A stretch of DNA of 64,000 bases from Centrapalus pauciflorus (taxonomy: Eukaryota > Streptophyta > Magnoliopsida > Asterales > Asteraceae): assembly GCA_020465985.1 (NCBI GenBank), contig JAANYP010002063.1, forward strand, positions 635,924 to 699,923. The letters run 5' to 3'. The notes beneath the pieces were generated by a model that ran no database searches, had not been told where the DNA came from, and saw nothing but the letters and a program-made list of their open reading frames with translations. Below are positions 27,286 through 39,205 of the stretch, one piece after another (position 1 is the first letter of the stretch; each line of letters starts with the position of its first letter). Made by a program: the position numbers and the translations under genes.

Positions 27286-27730
27286 TAAGTTGATAATTAT
27301 ATAATTATTAAAATGTATGTTTTGTAATTATTTATTTAAAAATTTATAGTTAATTAAATACATTTTTTTATAATCACTACAAGAAATTAGGATTTGTTTA
27401 TACTATTGTTTTTAGGTAAAATTATGTAATTTTATTTTGAGTTTAAAAATATAGTTTATTAATACAATTGAGTTTAAATAATATAGTGATTTTAGGCGTG
27501 TGAGAATCATATAGTGATTTTAGATGTATCAATTGTTATGTTGGTTGTAAGTTGGTAATTAGTTATATATTAAAGTGTATGTTTTGTAATATTTTATATA
27601 TTAATTGTTATGTTGGTTGTAATTGGTTGTAAGATGTATGATTGGTTTTAATTGTGTGTGTGTCTACACACACACACACACGAAAGAAGTATGATAGTGT
27701 ATATATATTTGTATGAAAGATGTATGATTG

Positions 27731-28402
27731 GTAAATACAAGTATAAATGTGTTATAGGAGCCTATTATGATTTAATTGAAGTAATTATGTCTCATACAAG
27801 TCTATTATCATGAATTATAAGTGTGAATGCTAGATTTTGACCTATTATGATTTAATTGAAGTAATTATGTCTCATACAAGCCTATTATCATGAATTATAA
27901 GTATGAATGCTAGATTTTGACCAATTATGACACGTATGAACCCACAAATCGGTAAATACAAGTATAAATGTGTTATAGGAGCCTATTATGATTTAATTGA
28001 AGTAATTATGTCTCATACAATCCTATTATCATGAATTATAAGTGTGAATGCTAGATTTTGACCTATTATGATTTAATTGAAGTAATTATGTCTCATACAA
28101 GCCTATTATCATGAATTATAAGTATGAATGCTAGATTTTGACCAATTATGATACGTATGAACCCACAAATCAGTAAATACAAGTATAAATGTGTTATAGG
28201 AGCCTATTATGATTTAATTGAAGTAATTATGTCTCATACAAGCCTATTATCATGAATTATAAGTGTGAATGCTAGATTTTGACCTATTATGATTTAATTG
28301 AAGTAATTATGTCTCATACACGCCTATTATCATGAATTATAAGTATGATTGCTAGATTTTGACCTATTATGACACGTATGAACCCACAAATCGGTAAATA
28401 CA
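27731..28402. repeat. 221-bp higher-order tandem repeat inside the CACTA element
   Basis: GTAAATACAAGTATAAATGTG recurs with starts at 27731, 27952, 28173 and 28394, an exact 221-bp period. Each unit contains two half-repeats of about 81 bp starting CCTATTATGATTTAATTGAAG, followed by a unique tail with ACGTATGAACCCAC. Copies differ at only a few positions, so the expansion is young or homogenised. Confidence 0.9.
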
Positions 28403-28464
28403 AGTATAAATGTGTTAATATGAATCGATTGAAATAAACATAGTCATTATGACTTGGTACAGGA

Positions 28465-28770
28465 GAGATTGAATGCCGAAAGGGTTAGTCAATCTTCGTT
28501 TTCTCCTTCTATTAATGAGCAAGAAATCGCTTCGAAGGTAAAATATCTATCTACTATTTACACCAACACAAACACACATATATTGAAAATTTATTAACAT
28601 ATTGTTTTTGTCATTAGATGTTTGGGGAAAGACGTGGCCATAACGTCGGACGTGGCCAAAAGCTGAAAAAAGGCCGTTCAATGATGTCTTCATCATCAAC
28701 AACATCATCATCGCAACCATCAACAGATGAGAAAATTCAAGAATCATTGCGCAAAAACAACAAAAAATGA
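28465..28770 (+). pseudogene. CACTA-associated transposase gene remnant (C-terminal end)
   Basis: An exon-like frame ending EQEIASK (to 28538) stops at a GTAAAA donor. After an intron with TTGTCATTAG acceptor it continues as MFGERRGHNVGRGQ and so on, to a stop at 28768-28770. The GxxRGHxxGxG-type text followed by serine- and lysine-rich tails resembles the C-terminal part of plant En/Spm (Ptta-type) proteins. An acidic Asp/Glu-rich frame follows the stop (28845-28890). The upstream catalytic or binding domains are missing. Confidence 0.5.
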
Positions 28771-29497
28771 AAAACTCGTTTTACAAAGTGGATTGCTATG
28801 ATTGGTAAGGATAATACGACTTTAAAATTAGGTCCAATATTTGACGAGGATAAGGATGAGAATGAGGACGACGATGACGACGATGAGGAGTAGGATTCGG
28901 TTGGTTTGCCATTTGTTGGATTCGGTTGCTAAGTGTTATTTTTTGTGCTTGAAACAATTAAAATTGTTATGTTAAGTGTTACAATTTGTTATGTTATAGT
29001 GTTATTGAATTTGGATGCATTTTAATTGTTAAGTTTTTTAAATATAGCAGAAATTTGTATGGGATGCATTTTTATTGTTAAGTTTTTTAAATATAGCAGG
29101 ATTTGGGATTTACAGATTGTAAATCCTGGAAATGTCAAAAAAACAAAAAAAATATTTAAAAAAAAAAGTACCCTTTTGCGACGACAGTTGTCGCCAAAAG
29201 AGTTTTTTAAAAAATAAAAAATAAAAAAATATAGCACTTGCGACGACAGTTGTCGCTAAAAGTATTTTAAAAAAATAATAATAAATTAAATAAAAACCCT
29301 TTTGCGACCACTGTCGTCGCAAATAGTAATTTTTAATTAATTAAAAAATCAGTTAGATGTCGTCGCAAAAGCCTAAGATGTCGTCGCAAAAGAGTCTTTT
29401 GAGACAACCTTTATGTGAGAAAAGTCTTTCGCGACGGCTTTTGGTGTTTTCGCGACGACTTTTGTCGTCGCAAAAGGTGTATTTTCTTGCAGTGATG

Positions 29498-29940
29498 ATT
29501 TTGTATAATTAATTAATGCCTATATATGTTATTAGGTTATCTAGCTAGACGTCTCTATGATCACTACTAGATCCATCGATCAGTATTATTTTAGAAATTA
29601 AAGATGTTTGGTTGTGAAATTAAGCAATCTCTTGCACTATAATATCCTCATTTATATGTGTAATATATGTGTTGGAAGTAATTAATTAAGAAGTAGGTCG
29701 AAAATTGCTTCTAGAAATACCCTTCTCGGGCGAGATGGTATTGGGTAGACCTTTAATAATATATCTTCTTATGAACGAAAAGGTAAATATATTTAAGATT
29801 TGTACTCGGTGTTGGTGTAGACTTGACTTGGCTAGCTATAGCAGGTACGTACAAGTGTCGTATGTGCACAATTCAATTTTGATGAATTTTCATGCAAGCA
29901 TAGATACATCGAAATTAAAGTGTATTGGAAAATACTCTTA
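29498..29940. other. intergenic, no gene recognised
   Basis: This is the right-hand continuation of the sequence interrupted by the CACTA element. A 78-codon frame (29705-29941) lacks any recognisable domain. Confidence 0.35.
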
Positions 29941-30256
29941 GGGGGCGTTTGGTTCGCGGATTTCCTGGGATTCACTGGGATTTGCATTTAAAATCCTGTG
30001 TTTGGTTCGCAGATTTCAGTAAGGATTTAAAATCCCAGGATTTCCTAAATCCCTCCATTCTTTGTTATTTAAAATCTCAGTCTTCCCCCTAGGATTTTAA
30101 ATCCCAGTTACCTTGGATTTTTCAGATTAACATATTTTTTCTATAAGATAATGCAAATTCTTTGACAAAATCCTGACAAATGCAAATGCTGCATAATGCA
30201 AATCCTTTAACAAAATGCAAATCCCAGAGAAAAAAATCTGCGAACCAAACGTCCCC
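29941..30256. mobile_element. Tourist-like (PIF/Harbinger) MITE, TSD TTA
   Basis: The left GGGGGCGTTTGGTTCGCGG is mirrored by CTGCGAACCAAACGTCCCC. The flanks are TTA on both sides, the usual 3-bp target of PIF/Harbinger elements. 316 bp, with repeated AAATCC(C/T) motifs inside and no ORF. Confidence 0.8.
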
Positions 30257-30437
30257 TTATTATAACCATATAAGCTAGCTTTCCTAATAATTAATAGAAG
30301 TTTGTGGATTTGGATCTCACAATGGAAATGTTATATACGTACTTATATATAGTACGTGTGGGCATGCATGCATGGTACGTGCGATATATATGACTTTCTT
30401 TTATTGATGATGGACCACACTAAATTTTGTTAAATTA

Positions 30438-33400
30438 CTAGTCAAAATGACCCGTGCGATGCACCGGATTGTTATTTTCTTTTTGGTTTCAAATATTATG
30501 TAATTATTAAAATTTTATATTGTTTGAGTCACTTTATAAACTTTAGATTGTACAACATATAGTACTTAGGTATAACTTTTTAAAAATAACAATTTTATAT
30601 TTCTGAAAATACACACGTTTATAACAACGATAAAAAATTTAATCACTTAGGTATAACTTTGATAATTTTATACTTTTGAAAATACTTTTATAAACTTTAG
30701 ATTGTACAACATATAGTACTTAGGTATAACTTTTTAGAAATAGCAATTTTATAGTTTTGAAAATACACATTTTTATAACTATGGTACAAATTTCAATCAC
30801 TTGTTACTAAAATGATGCTAAAAAAATATTGTCTCCCGACAATTGGAATAAAAACAACCATAACTCAATGTTATTTATTTAAAACAATTACAAAAGCACA
30901 ATACCGTAAATTTTTTGAGTAGGTGCAAAGTTAAAGCCTAATATTAAATACAATGCCGTCTTCTTAAAAATGAGAAAAATGGAAAATAGACATATTTTTT
31001 TATATGCTCTTAAAACCTCAAAAATATTATGTTTTTTTTTTTGTTTTAGTATAAAAAATTTAAAATGAAAATCAAGTTATATATCATTTGGTTGTTTATG
31101 CTAACACTCAAGTTAAAATAGAATATAAAATTATTTTATTTATTAAAATATTAATATAATAATATAAAGAGCATTACTATCATTTATTAAATTGACTCGT
31201 TACATTTAGATATTAAACAAAAACTAACGAATTAATTTCTTCTACTATTTATTAAAAAAATTAAATTAGATCGCGTAAGAACTAAATGATAACTACTATT
31301 ATTTATTAAAATATTAAAATAAAATCAAGTAATTAATACTCTTAGAGATTAAACTAAGTGTAAATTATATATTTGTTATGTTTAGATAGAAGTAAACAAC
31401 TTATTATAACAATCATTTATAAAAGAAAACTGAAATTGCATTTTAAAGAAAATCAAAATCAATTGTATTTTTATAACCCTAATTTGTTTTGTTATGATGC
31501 TTTTTTTGGATAATTAAAAAAAAGTTACATAAATTATTATATGTACTATTTTTAAAAAAGTAATATAACTTAGATAAATCATTATAACTACTATTTATAA
31601 AAAAATTATAATTTAATATAAGTGATCATTGTTGTTATTTATTATATGAACTCTCTATTTTAGATATTTAACAAAAACTAACTAGATGATTATTAATATT
31701 ATTTACTAAAAAAAATTAAAATCTATTAAGTATAACAACTATACTTTAAATTTGAACATTCAAATTATTAAAGTGAATAATTCCAAAACATTTAACCAAT
31801 CTTAATAATAAATAAAATTGCCTAAAAATTTTAGTTACTAAATTTATAATATTAATAATAAATTAAAAATTTAAATTATCATTCAAGTGCTCAAATCAAT
31901 TATTAATAAATGTAAATGTTTATTTTTAATAACAACAATAAATCTAATGAAATAATATTTTTATTATTATTATTTTTGAATTGATTTAAGTTATATAAAA
32001 ATTAAGCAATTAATCTCAAACTTATATTATTTATAAGTGAACAAAATATTTTTACCATCATTTACATGATCTTAATTTGAATCAAATTTGTATTTAGTAA
32101 TAATTAGTCATGTTAAATAAATGAGGGATGAACTAATGAAATACAAATGAGAAATTTTAGAAAAATATAAGAACCAAATTGGTAATTTAATCTAAAATTT
32201 TTATGGTTAAGTTCTTAGAAATAGAATGTATTAAAATAATTAAAATTTTCATATTTTGAACAATGATTTAATTAGATGTTTTTTTTTTTTACCAAATTAC
32301 AATATAAAAAACGATGTTAGGTACTTAATATTGTTCCTTTTTACCATAATGAAATCACAACCAAAAAACAAAACATATTATTACACTAAATGAAATATAC
32401 CATATAAAATAAATATACTAACTTAATAAGCATAAAAACTTCAAGTAAAATATATAGTGAAAATCTTAGTATTAAATTTAAATGATACTTTATATATATA
32501 TAAGTTTATTGTTAAATAAAAAATATCGTTTCATTTAACAATATTTTGTTACATTTAAATTATGTCTAATATATTTATTAATATATAGTTTTCATTTTGT
32601 CATTACTACATAGTGGTCCCTAAAAACGTTTTTCTTATACGACGTTTTTCTCAAACACTTTTACATATTTTGAGCAAAATGAATGATCTATATTTAAATT
32701 TTGAAAGTTTTATAGTTTTTTTGAAATCCTATTTTTTTATTTTACTCATATATTATAACTTTTTAAATTTATATAATTGTAAAGGGATTTCAAAGTAATA
32801 AAATTATATTCTTAATGTATTTTGATTTAACCATAAATGAAATCGCAACGTATAATATAATAAGACATACATACACTTGGGTATACCTACATTCATTAAG
32901 TTAAATCGAAATATATTAAGCTTATATATTAACGGAATATGTAATGTTATATATGTTATGATTTAGTTATTTTGTTAAATTGATACATTTAGATTTACTT
33001 ATTAGTTTTAGCTGAAATATGTAACTCCATGAAAAATATAACCTTTAGTAGAACAAAATATCTATAAATATAATAATAATAACATATTATTATTATTATT
33101 ATTATTACTATTATTATTATTATTATCATTAAAATACATAAATCATTTTTGGAAGCAATTATGTGTGTGGGTGTTTGTGTCGTTATTTGTTTATATATTT
33201 ACATAAAGTGCAATGAAATGAAAATAATAAACTTGATCAAAAGTGAAACAAAATAATAAAAATAAAATTGACATTTATCAAATTAAATCATTGTAGGGAT
33301 CAATTGTGTATTTTAGGCTTTTTAAAATATAAAAGTTGAAAATAAAAAATTAAACATGGAAAGAGAAAAAGAATAATAAATGACTTATTAAAAAAGTACT

Positions 33401-33640
33401 ATCATTTAGTAAATAATTTAAAAGTACAAGTGTTTGGGAAACAAAAGTTTAAACACTATGTTTGTGCAAATAACTCGACCAATCATATAAGAATAAATAT
33501 ATACAAATTTACATATTATTTTAAAATTGATCAAAAGTGAAACAAATTAAAAATAATGAACTTGATATTTTAAAAAAATTGATCAAACTAAATTACTTTA
33601 GGGATCTTTTGTGTAATTTACGTTTTTTATATAAACACGT
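30438..33640 (-). mobile_element. Helitron-like 3' end (minus strand) and AT-rich body
   Basis: Read on the minus strand, CCGGTGCATCGCACGGG forms a hairpin (about 30450-30467), followed by TCATTTTGA and CTAG before T (30441-30438), matching Helitron 3' ends. The body to the right is very AT-rich with internal duplications, and the 5' TC end was not located, so the right limit given is only where this texture stops. No Rep/helicase frame is present. Confidence 0.5.
30528..30800. repeat. imperfect direct repeat, ~157-bp period
   Basis: Blocks starting ACTTTATAAACTTTAGATTG at about 30529 and again at about 30686 run through ACATATAGTACTTAGGTATA and an ending with AAATACACA. Two copies are clear. 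Confidence 0.6.
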
Positions 33641-34488
33641 TGAATGAAATGACGTCAGAAAAACAGACACGATGAAAAACTAAACACATTCACTGATTCA
33701 CATACGTGAGCGTCCGTAAAAAATCAGCCATGGAATGCATGTTGTTTGGTTCGCCGGAATTGGAATTGGAATCCTGTGAAATCCTTTCTTTGCGTTGTGT
33801 TTTCGTGGGTGGAAAGAAAATAATAGACATGAAGGTGAATGAAATCTGTTTCCCTTCGTTTACGGAGGTAAATTTTAAAAGAAAAAACACTATTCTTTTC
33901 CATTTAAAAAAGTTTTAAAACCATGATTACAAAAATAACCTTGCAAAAATCATATGAAGCCCTGCCCTGCCCTGCCCTAATTCATCGACGCTCACATCTA
34001 TTCAGATTCTCTCTCGCTTCTCAATTTCTCCCTCGATTTTGCCTATATAAGAGGTACGAATCTGTTCTAACCATTCTTGAGTTTGCTTATTTGTGTTTCT
34101 CTTTGTTCAATCAATCTCTATTTTGCTTTCCTACTGCCGTTGTTGCCGTTTCCTTATCTTTTTTCTTGCGATTTTCCGATGTCTGGAAGGGGCATTCGAA
34201 CATGTTTCGATGCGTTCAATCTCGCTTCGCTTTGCTACTGCCGTCGTGTATAATTGTGTTTCCGTTCTCATTCAACAATGCATATACAATAAAACGTTTT
34301 GTTGTTATGAATCTGTGTTTTGTTTTTCATCACAGATCTACTGATTGTGTATTTGTCAATGTATGCAACGCACTGAAATTAAAATGTCTGTTTGATATTG
34401 GCATGGTGGAATCTGCTTATGACGATTGATTGTTGTTTTATCTTTGATATTATTGATTGGGTGAAGCAGCGTTAGTTATTTTGTGGAG
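33641..34488 (+). promoter_or_regulatory. candidate promoter and 5' leader of the small gene at 34489
   Basis: A TGACGTCA palindrome (bZIP-type site) lies near 33651 and a TATATAA box at 34044-34050. Pyrimidine-rich leader-like sequence follows (34055-34150). A possible 3' splice site with TGAAGCAG lies 20 bp before the start codon, so a 5' UTR intron is possible. Promoter use is inference. Confidence 0.35.
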
Positions 34489-34902
34489 ATGGAAGAAGAT
34501 GCAGCAAATGTAGATGAACCAACAACACAACACTCGAATGATGATTCTAGCGATAATACAAATGTATCATCAACTACAGAAAGTGAAGAGATTTCAAGTG
34601 CTCGGAATAGGAAGAGGAAAAGCAGAGCAGATGATGATGAAGTCACTGATGCAGTTGCCTTGTTAACTGAATGTCTCCGTAGATCATCGGACAAATTGAC
34701 TCAAGGTATGAAGCTTGATGAAGAATTAAATGAACAAAGGGAGATGATCACTTCTGAGATTTTAAAAATGCAATCACTGACTCAAATAGAGAGGTTCGAA
34801 GCAATTACAAAGATTCAACGGCAACCCGAAGACGTACAAACTTATTGGGAACTAGAAGAAGTCCATAGGGAGGATTGGGTGAAGTTTATTTTGGAAGGAT
34901 GA
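34489..34902 (+). CDS. Myb/SANT-like protein C-terminal part (small 137-aa protein)
   Basis: The protein starts at the ATG at 34489. Residues 1-40 are acidic and Ser/Thr-rich, RNRKRKSR near residue 40 is a likely nuclear localisation signal, and residues 50-137 contain LLTECLRRSSDKL and SLTQIERFEAITKI, with LEEVHREDWVKFIL before the stop. This tail resembles the C-terminal region of plant Myb/SANT-like proteins that accompany PIF/Harbinger elements or derive from them; the N-terminal Myb-like DNA-binding domain is absent. No frameshift is present, and coding texture differs sharply from the AT-rich flanks. It could be an expressed truncated gene, a domesticated fragment, or a recently stranded TE piece. 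No TIRs were paired around it. Confidence 0.6.
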   Translation: MEEDAANVDEPTTQHSNDDSSDNTNVSSTTESEEISSARNRKRKSRADDDEVTDAVALLTECLRRSSDKLTQGMKLDEELNEQREMITSEILKMQSLTQIERFEAITKIQRQPEDVQTYWELEEVHREDWVKFILEG

Positions 34903-35574
34903 TTTGGTTAAGAAATATGTAAATAAGCATTATCAATGTGGAATGATTTCTAGTATGTTGTTTTCTTAGTTTCATTACCAGACTTTGCCATTTATGGGCT
35001 TAATACATGTTAAAAAATTTATGGTTTGTAGTTAGAAAGTATCAGGGCCGTCCCATGGATTTCGGAGAGACTGTATGCTTGTAATTACAACATAGACTCT
35101 TAAATATTTCAAACATTAGATTGATCATTTTAAGACTCAATTTTAATAGATAAGCTGGAAGTCGTGAACGACAAAAAAAGTGACAGTGAGAAATTAATGT
35201 GAATAGTACGAATCAATTTAAATTTGACATGAATTCTATTTTAACACATCCATGCACAATGTGTATGCGTCAAATGAAAGAAATTTTTTTTGGCATGAAC
35301 TTAGATCTTTGTCATGACCGTAAGACCCTACGAAATTGGGGGTTTTGTGCGGTCAAGCTTCCTGCACACCCTAAAAGACGTCCCTGTAAATTATACTAGT
35401 GAATAGTTTTGTAAATAACCAGAGAATGTTACGTCCGGTGGAATCATAAAAAAATGAAACTGTATTACAAGATATAAAACTAAAAATATGATGGTTTAAA
35501 GGGAGTGATAATTATATGTATTCATTTCAACAATAATAATCAGGGATTACAATAGTAACTCGATCAATGAAATG
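34903..35574. other. 3' flank of the small gene, no gene recognised
   Basis: It includes a likely 3' UTR just after the stop. No clear element ends were seen. Confidence 0.35.
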
Positions 35575-35775
35575 TAGGGGTGAGCATGGGTCGGGTTGGG
35601 TCGGTTTCATGCCCAAACCGTTTATTTTGGTTTTTGGGTTTTAGAAACCGTTCGTTTTGGTTTCTTCCGGGTTCGGGTTTTCGGTTTCCCGGATTGGTTT
35701 CTCGGTTTTTCGGGTTGAACCCATGGTTTATGGGTTTTCGGTTTTTGGGTTTAAAACCATTCATTTTGGTTGATT
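35575..35775. mobile_element. truncated hAT-type MITE
   Basis: It starts TAGGGGTGAGCATGGG, the same terminus as the intact hAT MITE at 19874. It then continues with repeated GGTTTTTGGG and TTCGGTTT motifs. The matching right end GCTCACCCCTA is not found, so it is broken on the right. Confidence 0.6.
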
Positions 35776-38700
35776 ATTTATCTTAAAATGGTTATTTTAA
35801 CTAGTATTTACTATTACTCAAAGAAATTATGCACTTTCATAGATACATTTGTTTGTATTTTGATAATTTTTAAATTAATGTTAATGATAATCGTAAAAAT
35901 ATCATATTTATTTAAATGTCTCTTAGATGGTTTTGTTAGACATGGTTGTTATTAATTCACTATACATTAATCAAAATCACATATGATATATATTATTAAT
36001 GGCTCGTTACTAACGATTAAGCATTTTATTTATATAATAGAATGAATAAATTTTTTATAACCTTATAATTAGCAAATTATTTTATGAAATGATTAATGAT
36101 ATTTAAATAAAATGACTAACAAAATAAAAATTATTATGAGCTTTGTTATTTGAACTTTTTTAAATTCAAAAATATTGCATTAATGTGTTGTATCCCATAA
36201 TGAAATCACAACCAAATAACAAACGAAATACCACACTAAAAGAAATATGCCAATTTAAAAAATATTAAATTACTAATTCAATAAACATAAAAACTTCAAG
36301 TAAAATATATAGTGCATTGTTAATATTAAGAGAATATAAAAGATCTAGAAAATGTATAAACATAGTTACAAATATTCTCATTAAATTAAATTTAATATTT
36401 ATTCACAATATCAAATTGTGTAACGATGGTTATATTAAAATACATTACAATTTTTATTAAAACGTATGGTTTTTAATAACGTTTCTAGATCAATATTTAT
36501 TGAAAATTTTTCAAAGATGAATTGAAATAAAAAATAAATCATTAAAAATAAATATTGTAAAACTTTTATTGTTGAAAAAATCATCAAGAAGATATTCATA
36601 GAAGAATTCAAGTATAGAGAAACAAAAATTTAGTTGTTGCTACATTTTTAAAAAAATTATTACAGTTTAAAACTATATAATTGAAAGATATGGATGACAA
36701 TGAACTATTTATGTTGGTGAATATAACGTTGACATATATATATTTTTAGCAACGAACTTATAGGATATATGACATATCAATATTGAGCACATCAAGCACC
36801 TACATCAACATAAACAATTTATTAATAAAAACATATAATTTGAAATAATTTAAATAAATATATCATTAAATGTAAAAAGAATTATCAATGTATGGATTGA
36901 AGAACACACCAAAGTTTTCTAGAAAATCTATTTGTCAAAAAACTTCTTTGCATGGATAGTCACTTCAATAATGTCCATCAATATCACTGTCAAATATAAA
37001 ATATCACAAAATAAAAACAGTATTAATCAATTTCCCAAAATATAATAAACATACATGTGTTAGAGATGAAAAACAAACTTGATATTTGAAAAATAAATCA
37101 AGAAGAAATCAAGAAGAAAACTAACCGGTGAAATTTTAGGAGAAAAATATTTTAGGTTGACAAATAGATTATATGCAACCCATACTATTAAACTTTTGAT
37201 GATCATTCATCTTCTTTGTAACCTATGGATAAATAATGAAATAACAATTAATTATAGATAACCAAGGGTTATGAAACGGTAATGAAATTAAACAAACAAA
37301 ACAAAAATTTTAATGAGACATAATTTTTAAATATAAAAGAAGATAAATTAAAAATGAAATTTAAAAGTAAATATATAAATACATATAGTATAGAATTATA
37401 GATATGATAAATGTTGTAGATATTTTATTAAAATAAGATGTACTAACTATTTTTAGATATTTAACAAAAATTAATCTTATTTTGATTCTACTATGAGATT
37501 TAGTTATATTTCTAAGTTAAATATAAGATGAAACTCAATTAAATTTAAATGATGGGTGTTTTTTTAATAAACTAACCACTTAAATGGTATTCAATAACTT
37601 TAATACATATATTTATTATATCTTAGAGAGTTACAATATATGAAAATAGTATTACTTATCTTAAATATTTAAGAACTTAAGATTGACATCTATATTTTGA
37701 AAAGTTGAAAAACAGAGATTACTTCATATAGTCATTATCCAAGAACATCTTATATTCTTTATTAGAAATATAACGCTTTGTTAAAAATAAAGACTATGAA
37801 ATTTTAGATAAATAACAAATATACAAATAATCCAAATATACATGCATGAAAAGAATGAGAATTATAATGCAACACAAATGAAAATATATGGACATCTATG
37901 CAAAAATTTCAAATCAAAATAATTATTTTTAAAAAAGATGGGTACTTGTGAAAGAAACCAAAATAAAAATAAACATAATAGGATAAGTATATCGATTAAG
38001 ATTAATTAAATAAGGTAATATACATCCCCAAAATATAAGACGGACTCTTTATATGTTATGTTAAAAATTTAAAATTACACTAATGCATTGATTTTTTTAT
38101 TTATTACTATATATAAAAGTTGAGTCCTATGTAATAAATAAGAGTATTAATTACTTTTTTTTAAAATATTTTTAATATATCAAAATTGAGTCCTATGTAA
38201 CGTTTAAACTTTTTCACCATCAAAATCAATGCAATAGTTAATTAAAAATAACTTACATGACCATTAAATTCAATTTATTTTTTAATTCATTAAGCCTTCA
38301 ATTGACATTTAATTATTATTGAATGAATCATCGGAAAATAAAGAGTCTCAAACATATAGAAAATTATATATATAAATAGGTCATCATATTGGAAGATTTT
38401 TCAATTGGTGTTTGAGCATTGTAAGAAAAAAAATGACAACGAGCAAATATGAATATGAACTTATAAAGAACATAAATCCTTTTGTTATGTGCATGCACTT
38501 TTTCTGTGTAATTTACGGTAATTTTACTACACTTCAAACTCAAAATTCGTGATACATTTTATTTATCTCATAATATTTTAATTATTTGTCTTTATTTTTA
38601 CATATATAAATGTTAAATCTCATAATTATGAGTATAGTTTTGTATAAACAAAAATTGACACATGCGAAGAAAAAAATTACATTCGAGGATTGTATGAAAA

Positions 38701-39205
38701 TAAACATGGAAAATTATTTAGAGTATAAGTACAAACCCGATGTGTAAATATGAATATGTGTAGACTGTCTTATGATGTAATTTACAACACTCCTACACCT
38801 AATATCCAAAATACTTATTTGTTTTTTCATGTAATTAATGGTATCATGGGTTATCGATTAGATAACAATATATAATATTACGTCATTGATTTAATTTGAT
38901 TAATACCAAAAAATACTCATGAAAATCATTAATTTATTTAATTAAGTAACATCATAAAGATAACATGTGTCAACTACCATTTAATTACATATGATATACA
39001 TCATTTATTTATTTAATTTCAAAACACCACATAGACAAGATGAGATACTAAGAATATAATAATCATTTATTTCATTAAACTAATATGTAGGATACATATT
39101 TTATTATTTTATACCTAAATAAAGTTAGCAAAAAGACAAAAAAAATATATTGGGTTACATTTTAATCTATTTATTTAAATTGAATATCTTTATCATTTTT
39201 TGTAG
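35776..39205. other. AT-rich dispersed-repeat DNA
   Basis: No genes. The block 36192-36330 (CATAATGAAATCACAACC .. AACTTCAAGTAAAATATATAG) is a direct repeat of 32342-32480. The block 37076-37360 is inverted at 47341-47630. These link the 30-39 kb and 46-49 kb regions as remnants of one AT-rich element family, plausibly Helitron-derived. Confidence 0.45.
37076..37360. repeat. dispersed repeat, inverted copy at 47341-47630
   Basis: ACTTGATATTTGAAAAATAA and AGAAAACTAACCGGTGAAA here match, inverted, the segment ending near 47630. The match extends through ACCAAGGGTTATGAAACGGT to about 37360. About 285 bp, 10 kb apart, opposite orientations. Confidence 0.7.

Larger units (their letters stand above)
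26350..29494 (+). mobile_element. non-autonomous CACTA (En/Spm) element, 3-bp TSD ATG
   Basis: The ends are CACTACAAGAAA and TTTCTTGCAGTG, the classic CACTA termini, flanked by ATG on both sides (26347-26349, 29495-29497). Subterminal regions hold repeated GCGACGACAGT and GTCGTCGC motifs in both orientations (26376-26445 and 29178-29475), the presumed transposase-binding sites. Inside, in order, are a GC-rich leader-like stretch (26520-26890) with possible exons, a (TA)n tract (27223-27285), a 221-bp tandem repeat (27731-28402) and the tail of a transposase-type gene (28465-28770). The DDE transposase core is absent, so movement would need help in trans. Confidence 0.92.

Noticed and set aside
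33923..34429. 168-codon plus-strand frame upstream of the small Myb-like gene
   Set aside because: It overlaps pyrimidine-rich leader-like sequence, is rich in Phe/Leu/Cys without domain structure, and contains the TATA box and likely UTR.
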